This document shows, piece by piece, positions 57,377 through 64,000 of a stretch of DNA of 64,000 nt. Source of the DNA: Actinobacillus genomosp. 2 (GTDB lineage Bacteria; Pseudomonadota; Gammaproteobacteria; Enterobacterales; Pasteurellaceae); NCBI RefSeq assembly GCF_029773605.1, contig NZ_CP103807.1, positions 930,001-994,000 on the forward strand, given 5' to 3'. A program made the position numbers and the translations under genes. Under the pieces are notes generated by a model that was given only the letters and a program-made list of their open reading frames with translations, searched no databases and was not told where the DNA came from. Each line of letters begins with the position of its first letter. The stretch's first letter is position 1.

Positions 57377-58927
57377 ATGTATTTACAACAAATTGAGATT
57401 TCCGGCTTTCGAGGTATTAACTACCTATCTCTTGCATTACATCCTAATATGGTACTGATCGGCGAAAATGCGTGGGGAAAATCCAGTTTATTGGATGCAC
57501 TTAGCCATATTTTCAATTTAAAAGATGAACTGTATCAGTTTCAAGAAGACGACTTTCATCTTAAAAACCAGCAACAAGCACAATCAATTAAATTGTGTTT
57601 TACCTTTTGTGAAGAAGAATCCGATGCTTCTTCACAAAATGAGCTGCAATATCGAGATATACTGCACTTAACAGAGGAAGGGTTACAAAAAGTATATTTA
57701 CAAGTTATCGGTATATTGACTGAACAAGGTGTGCAAACAACATACCAATTTTTAGATAGTCACGGAGCAGTATTAAATATTGATAATCTGGAACAAATTG
57801 TCCGTATTATTATCAATCAAACGCCGGTATATCGTTTCCGTGACGTGCAATTAAATCCATTTGCTAACTTAGCCGCACTCTCTCAGCCCAATAATCTCAC
57901 ACAACACGAATTATCGAATGAATTGGCAGCACTTTCACTATTGTTGAAATATTACTTCTTTAACGATGATATACACTCAGTCGATACTACGCTTGATACG
58001 ACCCAGCTATGGAATCAAGTTAAAGCGCTTTGCCAACATCTAAAACAAAATCAAGATCCTAAGCTCATTCAACAAGTTCGTACTCAGCTTTCATCATTAT
58101 TTGTACTTAATCAAAAACATAAACAAATCAAAACGCCGATTATCCTATTTGAGGATCTTGAAGCCCGTTTACATCCTCGCATGATTGCGATCTTTTGGGA
58201 ATTGGTCAGTTATCTTCCGATACAACGTATTACCACGACTAATTCGATGGAATTACTTTCTCAAGTGCCGCTACGCGAAATCAGTCGTTTAGTACGTTAT
58301 CAAGATCGTACCGAAGCTTTTTCACTGACTCACAGCCGTTTAGGTAAAGAAGATCTGCGTAAATTGACCTTTCATATTCACTACAATCGAGGTTTAGCCT
58401 TATTTTCTCGAGCATGGATTTTAGTCGAAGGTGAAACGGAAGTTTGGATTCTAACCGAGCTGGCAAATTTACTAGATATTAACTTGGAAATGGAAGGGAT
58501 TCGGATTGTAGAATTTGCCCAATGCGGTTTACGTCCGTTAATTAAATATGCCAAGGCGATGGGCATTGAATGGTATGTGTTAACCGATGGCGATCAAGCG
58601 GGCGAAAAATATGCCGATATTGCCAAAAGTATGTTACAAGAAGATGAACATCCAAGTAAGCATTTGACTGTCATTCCACGCCAAGATATTGAGCATTTTT
58701 TCTATCACGAAGGACTAAGAGAAGTATTTGTGCGTCTTGCCCGTTGGCAGCCGAGAGATCATAAATACCCGACCAAAACCATTATCAAACGAGCGATTCA
58801 GTACACCTCAAAACCGGATTTAGCGATTGCGATTTCAACTGAAATTAAACAAAGAGGCAACCAAGCGATTCCTCACTTATTCAAAAAGTTGTTTATTAAA
58901 GTCCTACAACTTATCAAAGAGCAATAA
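57377..58927 (+). CDS. ybjD: OLD-family ATP-dependent endonuclease, YbjD-like
   Basis: The 516-residue protein has an ABC-type ATPase with Walker A GENAWGKS at 29-36, a Walker B region with FEDLEARLHPRM near 257-268, and a C-terminal TOPRIM nuclease domain (WILVEGETEVWIL near 345-357, VLTDGDQAGEKYADIA near 399-414). It matches YbjD/DUF2813 OLD proteins. Biological role unknown, proposed in DNA repair or phage defence by analogy. No partner UvrD-like helicase (Gajiae pattern) is adjacent. Confidence 0.85.
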   Translation: MYLQQIEISGFRGINYLSLALHPNMVLIGENAWGKSSLLDALSHIFNLKDELYQFQEDDFHLKNQQQAQSIKLCFTFCEEESDASSQNELQYRDILHLTEEGLQKVYLQVIGILTEQGVQTTYQFLDSHGAVLNIDNLEQIVRIIINQTPVYRFRDVQLNPFANLAALSQPNNLTQHELSNELAALSLLLKYYFFNDDIHSVDTTLDTTQLWNQVKALCQHLKQNQDPKLIQQVRTQLSSLFVLNQKHKQIKTPIILFEDLEARLHPRMIAIFWELVSYLPIQRITTTNSMELLSQVPLREISRLVRYQDRTEAFSLTHSRLGKEDLRKLTFHIHYNRGLALFSRAWILVEGETEVWILTELANLLDINLEMEGIRIVEFAQCGLRPLIKYAKAMGIEWYVLTDGDQAGEKYADIAKSMLQEDEHPSKHLTVIPRQDIEHFFYHEGLREVFVRLARWQPRDHKYPTKTIIKRAIQYTSKPDLAIAISTEIKQRGNQAIPHLFKKLFIKVLQLIKEQ

Positions 58928-58930
58928 ATA

Positions 58931-58976
58931 ACAAGCGGTTAAATTTACAAGATTTTTTGCAAATTTAACCGCTTGT
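58931..58976. terminator. Uptake-sequence inverted pair between convergent ybjD and acyP
   Basis: ACAAGCGGTTAAATTT (58931-58946) and AAATTTAACCGCTTGT (58961-58976) are perfect 16-base arms with 14-base loop; both carry the full uptake core. Confidence 0.75.
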
Positions 58977-58997
58977 CTGATTCCAAATCCGCCATGG

Positions 58998-59270
58998 CTA
59001 GCGTCGAATTTCAAAGCGTTCGAATTGTTCCGAGCCTTGATAACTTTGTTCAATTAAATTACGCACAGCAGATGTCGGAGGGCCTTTTTGTAGCCAGTTT
59101 CTGAACGCTGCCATTTGCGCTTCACTCCCCATTGCAACCACTTCCACCGAGCCTTCAGGGCGATTTTTCACATAACCTTTAATGCCGAGTTTTCCTGCCT
59201 CTTGTAGCGTGAAAAATCGAAAACCGACACCTTGTACATGTCCGGTCACAATAAACTGTTTCTGTTGCAT
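58998..59270 (-). CDS. acyP: Acylphosphatase
   Basis: The 90-residue protein has the acylphosphatase signature VTGHVQGVGFRFF with catalytic arginine R18, and GYVKNRPEGSVEV with asparagine N36. It hydrolyses carboxyl-phosphate bonds. It is 17 bases after the glycerate kinase stop, probably last in that operon. Confidence 0.95.
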   Translation of the reverse strand: MQQKQFIVTGHVQGVGFRFFTLQEAGKLGIKGYVKNRPEGSVEVVAMGSEAQMAAFRNWLQKGPPTSAVRNLIEQSYQGSEQFERFEIRR

Positions 59271-59287
59271 AAGCCCTCCGCCAATTT

Positions 59288-60421
59288 CTACATTTTCAAT
59301 TTAATTAAACGTGCGACATTTTCTGCGCTAGACTCCAAGTTTTCTCGTCCTTGTTTTAAGGTTTCTTCGAGTGAATTTAATTGACGAATAATCGGGAATA
59401 CCGCATCAATGCCGTGCTGATAAACCACATTGTAATCTTCTCGTAAGCAACCGACAATCGCAATCACCGGCACATCAAATTGTTTTGCCGTTTTTGCCAC
59501 ACCCACCGGTGTTTTGCCAGCAATACTTTGTGCGTCCATACGCCCCTCGCCGGTAATCACTAAATCCGCATCTTGAATATGTTCTGCCAGACGAGTCGCT
59601 TCGATAATGATTTGTACACCTGCTTTAAGCTGCACGTTCGGCAGTAATAATAAACCGCCGCCCATACCGCCTGCCGCACCTGCGCCGGCATGATTAGCAA
59701 TCGCAATCCCTTGTTGAGCTAATGCTATATCCGCAAAATGCGCCAAAGCATTATCCAAGGTTTGCACCATCTCCGGCGTTGCGCCTTTTTGTGGGCCAAA
59801 CACTGCCGAAGCGCCACGCTCGCCGCATAACGGGTTATTTACATCGCACGCCACTTCAAACTCAACACTTTGTAAACGAGGCTCTAAATTTTCTAACGAA
59901 ATCTGGCTGATTTGTTGTAGCTGTTCGCCCCCAAAATCAATTTCCTCACCGACTGCATTTTTAAAAGAAGCACCGAGCGCTTGCAACATACCGACACCGC
60001 CGTCATTGGTCGCACTACCGCCAATACCCAACAGAATTTTCTTCACACCCAGATCTAACGCTTTTTTGATTAATTCGCCGGTGCCGAAACTGGTGGTTTT
60101 AAGCGGATTACGTTGTTCAAAAGGCACAAGATGTAAACCGGAAGCCGCTGCCATTTCAATAAAAGCGGTCTGTTTATCGCCTGAAATGCCTAAAAAGCCG
60201 GTCACTTTATTACCAAGCGGCGCAGTCACTTCAACTTCTAATAATTCGCCTTTAGTCGCATCAATTAATGACTGAACCGAACCTTCACCACCGTCTGCCA
60301 TTGGCACTTTAATATATTCCGCATCAGGGAAAATACGTCTGAAACCACCTTCGATTGATTGTGCTACTTCAAGCGCTGTAAGACTTTCTTTAAATGAATC
60401 GGGAGCAATAACAATTTTCAT
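59288..60421 (-). CDS. glxK: Glycerate kinase
   Basis: From the ATG at 60421 (MKIVIAPDSFKESLTA) the enzyme is 377 residues, the type I glycerate kinase family (GarK/GlxK). PMADGGEGS near 43-51 and GIGGSATNDGGVGMLQALG near 136-154 bind ATP and glycerate; VITGEGRMDAQSIAGK is at the catalytic cleft. It phosphorylates glycerate to 2-phosphoglycerate. The upstream permease overlaps within 10 bases of it, and CdaR lies beyond. Confidence 0.92.
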   Translation of the reverse strand: MKIVIAPDSFKESLTALEVAQSIEGGFRRIFPDAEYIKVPMADGGEGSVQSLIDATKGELLEVEVTAPLGNKVTGFLGISGDKQTAFIEMAAASGLHLVPFEQRNPLKTTSFGTGELIKKALDLGVKKILLGIGGSATNDGGVGMLQALGASFKNAVGEEIDFGGEQLQQISQISLENLEPRLQSVEFEVACDVNNPLCGERGASAVFGPQKGATPEMVQTLDNALAHFADIALAQQGIAIANHAGAGAAGGMGGGLLLLPNVQLKAGVQIIIEATRLAEHIQDADLVITGEGRMDAQSIAGKTPVGVAKTAKQFDVPVIAIVGCLREDYNVVYQHGIDAVFPIIRQLNSLEETLKQGRENLESSAENVARLIKLKM

Positions 60422-60431
60422 ATTTGACCTC

Positions 60432-61694
60432 TTAGAATAATTTAAACACACCAAATACTAAGGTTGACACGATCGTCATAATTAAACCGACTGCGGTTTC
60501 ATATGGAATTAATTTTAGACGTTCTTTCATCTCCATATTGACGCTACCACCGGTGGCGTGGAAGAAAGAACCGTGCGGCATATGGTCAAATACAGTCGCA
60601 CCGGCGTGAATCATTGCCGCACCAGCCAATGCACTTACACCTAACTCGATTAAAGTTGCACTAAATACATTTGACGCTACTACGGTACCCGCTGTGGTTG
60701 AAGCAGTTGCCAGTGACATTAACGCCCCTGAAATCGGTGCAAGTAAATAAGATGGCAAGCCGGAAGCAGTTAACGCTTCAATTAATACATCTTTTAAACC
60801 TGAATTGGCAATAATGCCGGCTAATGCCCCTGTACCTAATAACATCACAGCAACCGGTGACATTTTTAATAAACCTGAAGTGGCAAATTGATTCACTTGT
60901 TTTAATTTACCCATTGCCAATGCACCAACTAAACCACCAAGCGGTAATGCGATCAACGGGTCAATTTTAATATCCGCAATAGGGCGTAATGCTAATAAGA
61001 TAATCGCACAAAGCGGTGCAGCAATTGCCGGTAGGAAAGCGGGTAAATTTTGCAGATTATTTGCAGAAACTTCGCTATCCGTAACTTTTGAACCTTTATT
61101 GATCAGGCGTTTTGCTAAAAAATAAGTCAGAATAATACCGAAAATTGCCGGAATGATGCCTGCAGCCATTACAGACGTGAGTGGTAAATGAAAAGCGTCT
61201 GAAGCCGCAATCGCATTTGGATTCGGTGACATTAAATTACCGGCTTTACCACCACCAATCATTGCCAATAAGATTGCCGGTTTGGATAAATTACCACGTT
61301 TCGCTAACGCTAATGCGATTGGTGAAACAGTAATAACTGCCACATCCACAAATACCCCAACAGCAGTTAAAATCATAGTGGAAAGCACTAAAGCAAGTAA
61401 TGCACGGGTTTCGCCTAATTTTTTCACGATGGTTTCTGCAATGGTACTTGCCGCACCGGATTCAATTAACACACCGGCTAATACACCCGCAGCTAAGATA
61501 CGCATTACCGCAGTAGTAATTCCTTGTGCACCGCCGATCATTAAGCTCACGGTTTGCGACAGATCCGCCCCACCGATTAAACCGCCGACCAATGCCCCGA
61601 TTAACATACCATATGCCGGCGGCACTTTTTTCAAGATAAGAACAATTGCCACAGAAAGGGCAACGACTGCTCCAATTGCTGTTACTGTTACCAT
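60432..61694 (-). CDS. GntP-family permease, probable glycerate or gluconate transporter
   Basis: The 420-residue protein has about 12 spans and GntP signatures: GLIGGADLSQTVSLMIGGAQGITTAVMRI, LMSPNPNAIAASDAF and AMIHAGATVFDHMPHGSFFHA. Start taken at the ATG at 61694 with ATAGG upstream; a GTG three codons earlier is possible. Neighbouring glycerate kinase points to glycerate as the substrate. H. influenzae has the same order kinase-permease-regulator. Confidence 0.88.
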   Translation of the reverse strand: MVTVTAIGAVVALSVAIVLILKKVPPAYGMLIGALVGGLIGGADLSQTVSLMIGGAQGITTAVMRILAAGVLAGVLIESGAASTIAETIVKKLGETRALLALVLSTMILTAVGVFVDVAVITVSPIALALAKRGNLSKPAILLAMIGGGKAGNLMSPNPNAIAASDAFHLPLTSVMAAGIIPAIFGIILTYFLAKRLINKGSKVTDSEVSANNLQNLPAFLPAIAAPLCAIILLALRPIADIKIDPLIALPLGGLVGALAMGKLKQVNQFATSGLLKMSPVAVMLLGTGALAGIIANSGLKDVLIEALTASGLPSYLLAPISGALMSLATASTTAGTVVASNVFSATLIELGVSALAGAAMIHAGATVFDHMPHGSFFHATGGSVNMEMKERLKLIPYETAVGLIMTIVSTLVFGVFKLF

Positions 61695-61768
61695 AATAAA
61701 CACCTATACGTTCATTAAAAAAGAATAATGTGTATTATCAATATTTAACACGAAAAGTCTTTAGTAAA

Positions 61769-61810
61769 AATAACAAAAAATAAACTTATTTACTCTATAT
61801 TTTTGTTATT
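61769..61810 (-). terminator. AT-rich inverted repeat after cdaR
   Basis: AATAACAAAAA (61769-61779) and TTTTTGTTATT (61800-61810) are perfect 11-base arms. It may end the cdaR transcript or act as an operator for the permease gene; sequence alone cannot decide. Confidence 0.4.
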
Positions 61811-61819
61811 TCATACAAA

Positions 61820-62932
61820 TTATTTAAGCAATGATGCACCTAAATAAAGCATAAATTTATCTTCTATCTTATTGAAAGATAAGGAAGTAATTTCTTCAAT
61901 CTTTTCTAAGCGATAACGTAATGTATTTGGATGAATAAATAGTTTCTCAGAAGCGTGAGCAAGATCACAATTTGACAAAAAATATTGTTGCAAACTCTTA
62001 AATAAAACCGCTTTGTTATCTTGTGCAAAGAGAGCATTAAACGGCGACAATAATTCGCTACATTGCCAAGTTTGAGCAAAATCAGCTAAGAGCGCCGGTA
62101 ATTTATAATCTGAAAAAAGCAGTATTTGTTTTTTTAATCGCATTTTTTCGGCATAGGCTAAGGTATGTAATGCAGTTTGATACGAAAAATGAACTTGATG
62201 AAAGTAGTCTACTTTTGCTCCAACAACAATTTTATATTCAGTATTACGCGTAATATCCGGTAATAATGACAATAAATTCCGTTCTTTATAGAGATGGTTA
62301 AATTCATCTTCGCTCATCAAAACAACCAATTTATCTAAATCAACTACGGCAAGTGCAAGATGTCTTGTATTTGCTTCTATATGGTTAAGCAAGCGTTGCA
62401 GTTTTTCAGAATCCGGCTGGTTTATCTTAACCATCAAGGTTATCGGTGCGTGACAAAAATCTAATTGAAAAAAGACCGCTTGTTGCTTAACTTCTGCTTC
62501 GCTTAAATTACCTCGCAAAAGTTGACGAATAAATTCTTCTTTATAACGCTGTTGCCAACGTTCCTGAGCGAGTAATACTGACTGCTCTACAATGAGTTCC
62601 GCTGCCATTTTGACTAACTCACCATACTGACGCACCTCATTAGGTTTACCGGAGATACCGATAACCCCGATAATATTTCCCAAATAAGAAATTGGTAAAT
62701 TAAATCCCTCTCTTGCCTCATAATTCCACTGCTTTACAAGATGTTCATCAATTTCAACCGCCTGTTTATTACGTAGTACGATAATGGCTCCAGTATGACG
62801 CTCGCCTAAACGAGAGGGATTGCCCGATGCGATAATTATTCCATTCTCATCCATAACATTCACGGAATTAGGAATAATCTGCATAGTACGTTTTACAATC
62901 GCTTGTGCGGTAGGAATATCAAGTTTTAACAT
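61820..62932 (-). CDS. cdaR: Sugar diacid/glycerate regulator CdaR
   Basis: The 370-residue regulator has an N-terminal sugar-diacid recognition domain (VNVMDENGIIIASGNPSRLGERHTGA), a linker and a C-terminal PucR-type HTH (KLFIHPNTLRYRLEKIEEITSL). CdaR of E. coli activates galactarate, glucarate and glycerate genes in response to glycerate; here it lies directly upstream of the permease and kinase it would control, on the same strand. Confidence 0.9.
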   Translation of the reverse strand: MLKLDIPTAQAIVKRTMQIIPNSVNVMDENGIIIASGNPSRLGERHTGAIIVLRNKQAVEIDEHLVKQWNYEAREGFNLPISYLGNIIGVIGISGKPNEVRQYGELVKMAAELIVEQSVLLAQERWQQRYKEEFIRQLLRGNLSEAEVKQQAVFFQLDFCHAPITLMVKINQPDSEKLQRLLNHIEANTRHLALAVVDLDKLVVLMSEDEFNHLYKERNLLSLLPDITRNTEYKIVVGAKVDYFHQVHFSYQTALHTLAYAEKMRLKKQILLFSDYKLPALLADFAQTWQCSELLSPFNALFAQDNKAVLFKSLQQYFLSNCDLAHASEKLFIHPNTLRYRLEKIEEITSLSFNKIEDKFMLYLGASLLK

Positions 62933-63279
62933 GGTTTTATGATCCTCTAATGATAGGAATTACCTTTTATTGTAACTAAATCAAAAGAAAAATGATTTAG
63001 GGCATCACGCTATAAAGTGGAATAAAGCATAGATAAGCGTCTATATATTCCTAAAACTTTAGAATAATATTCTACCTTATAGCAAAAACAAGCATTTTCC
63101 AGCTTCTTAAACAGCATAAAACACGCCATTTTTTATAAAAATAGCATTTTACATTCAAATAGTTAACGGTTATATTCCTTTACACCAGCGGTTGCTTTAC
63201 ACAAAAAGTAACAAATGTAACCGCACTTAATTCAAAATTAATTGCATTCACAATATTCATTTTAGAGTTGGACAATATT
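62933..63279. other. Intergenic region between cdaR and leuC
   Basis: The 347 bp are AT-rich. A degenerate inverted pair GCGGTT/AACCGC (63188-63193, 63219-63224) is present, and 63220-63228 reads ACCGCACTT, the Haemophilus-type uptake core in reverse. I see no leader peptide, attenuator or open reading frame of note before leuC. Confidence 0.5.
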
Positions 63280-64000
63280 ATGGCAAAAACACTATACGAA
63301 AAACTATTTGACGCACACGTGGTATATGAAGCTGCAGGTGAAACGCCGATTCTTTATATTAACCGCCATTTAATCCACGAAGTTACTAGCCCACAAGCGT
63401 TTGACGGTTTACGTGTAGCTGGTCGCCAAGTACGCCAAATTGGAAAAACTTTCGGTACAATGGATCACAGCATTTCAACCCAAGTACGAGATGTTAATAA
63501 ACTAGAAGGTCAGGCGAAAATCCAAGTTTTAGAATTAGCCAAAAACTGTGAAGCAAGCGGTATTTCGTTATTCGATATGCAAACCAAAGAACAGGGTATT
63601 GTCCACGTAATGGGACCGGAGCAAGGCTTAACCTTACCTGGTATGACCATTGTATGCGGTGACTCGCATACTGCCACACACGGTGCATTTGGTGCATTAG
63701 CTTTCGGTATCGGTACTTCTGAAGTGGAACACGTACTTGCAACGCAAACCTTAAAACAAGCACGTGCGAAAAGTATGAAAGTGGAAGTGCGTGGTAAAGT
63801 AAACTCGGGTATTACCGCCAAAGATATTGTATTAGCGATTATCGGCAAAACTACTATGGCAGGTGGTACTGGTTATGTGGTGGAGTTCTGCGGTGAAGCG
63901 ATCCGTGATTTATCCATGGAAGGTCGTATGACGGTATGTAATATGGCAATCGAATTTGGTGCAAAAGCCGGTCTAGTTGCACCGGATGAAACCACATTCG
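63280..64000 (+). CDS. leuC: 3-isopropylmalate dehydratase large subunit LeuC, 5' part
   Basis: The first 240 residues are present and the gene runs off the right edge. It starts [15 protein letters not shown], with [54 protein letters not shown] and [12 protein letters not shown] typical of LeuC and the aconitase fold. The 4Fe-4S cysteines begin with the C in CGDSHT. The leucine pathway isomerase pairs with LeuD, expected downstream. It lies alone here, with a 347-bp upstream gap and no leuA or leuB before it. Confidence 0.95.
   Translation, partial: MAKTLYEKLFDAHVVYEAAGETPILYINRHLIHEVTSPQAFDGLRVAGRQVRQIGKTFGTMDHSISTQVRDVNKLEGQAKIQVLELAKNCEASGISLFDMQTKEQGIVHVMGPEQGLTLPGMTIVCGDSHTATHGAFGALAFGIGTSEVEHVLATQTLKQARAKSMKVEVRGKVNSGITAKDIVLAIIGKTTMAGGTGYVVEFCGEAIRDLSMEGRMTVCNMAIEFGAKAGLVAPDETTF

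Noticed and set aside
57377-58927. An OLD-family nuclease as part of a Gajiae-type phage defence pair
   Set aside because: No helicase partner is adjacent and the protein matches the widespread single-gene YbjD type with ppnN and acyP as neighbours.
63188-63224. A possible leu attenuator before leuC
   Set aside because: No Leu-rich leader peptide or terminator with T run was found.

Overview
The window reads as a chromosomal segment of a Pasteurellaceae bacterium, most likely Actinobacillus sensu stricto (A. pleuropneumoniae or a close relative). The best evidence is the very frequent Apl-type DNA uptake core ACAAGCGGT or its reverse complement, often as facing pairs after genes, together with gene content familiar from that family (nqr with nqrM and apbE, rnf, a glycerate kinase/GntP permease/CdaR trio, MetR, YfeX). 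Base composition is AT-rich and coding density is high. I see no insertion sequence, prophage, integron or CRISPR array.

Layout. 1-6.7 kb: start of a degenerate M16 peptidase, a DASS-family anion transporter divergent from metR, rluB-yciO, a small unknown membrane protein and the heme peroxidase yfeX. 6.8-13 kb: trpE-trpG-trpD behind a TrpR-type operator, a glutathione S-transferase and methyltransferase pair, a chalcone-isomerase-like exported protein and ydcH. 13-20 kb: pgi, ubiK, a tRNA cluster (Met-Leu-Gln-Gln-Gln), aroE-tsaC-yrdD, yqfB-recX-recA with an SOS-type promoter. 20-24.4 kb: pabC-pabB facing away from rmuC-pabA, then a frameshifted DUF302 gene.

24.4-32 kb: lpxM and the Rnf operon, interrupted by a TRIC-family membrane gene between rnfC and rnfD. 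32-34.6 kb: an anaerobic ribonucleotide reductase operon (nrdG-nrdD) behind two NrdR-like boxes. 34.6-42 kb: a LysR regulator divergent from a DsbA-like protein and an NAD(P)-binding protein, a HAD phosphatase, rdgC, proC, an MFS transporter and mnmA. 42-49.7 kb: the nqrABCDEF-apbE-nqrM cluster. 50-55 kb: nfuA, add and a second ribonucleotide reductase, nrdB-nrdA, of a compact type resembling class Id enzymes, again behind two NrdR-like boxes with the same 31-bp offset. 55-64 kb: dusA, ppnN, an OLD-family nuclease (ybjD), acyP, the glycerate kinase/permease/CdaR group and the 5' part of leuC.

Two ion-coupled redox pumps (Rnf and Na+-NQR) lie about 11 kb apart. Two ribonucleotide reductases, one for anaerobic and one for aerobic growth, share what looks like one repressor. 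Chorismate-using enzymes for tryptophan and folate occur as separate small operons. The most unusual items are the class Id-like NrdB-NrdA without ATP cones, the paired NrdR boxes at both reductase operons, the TRIC gene inside the rnf operon, the M16 protein that has lost its zinc motif, and the frameshift in the DUF302 signal peptide.
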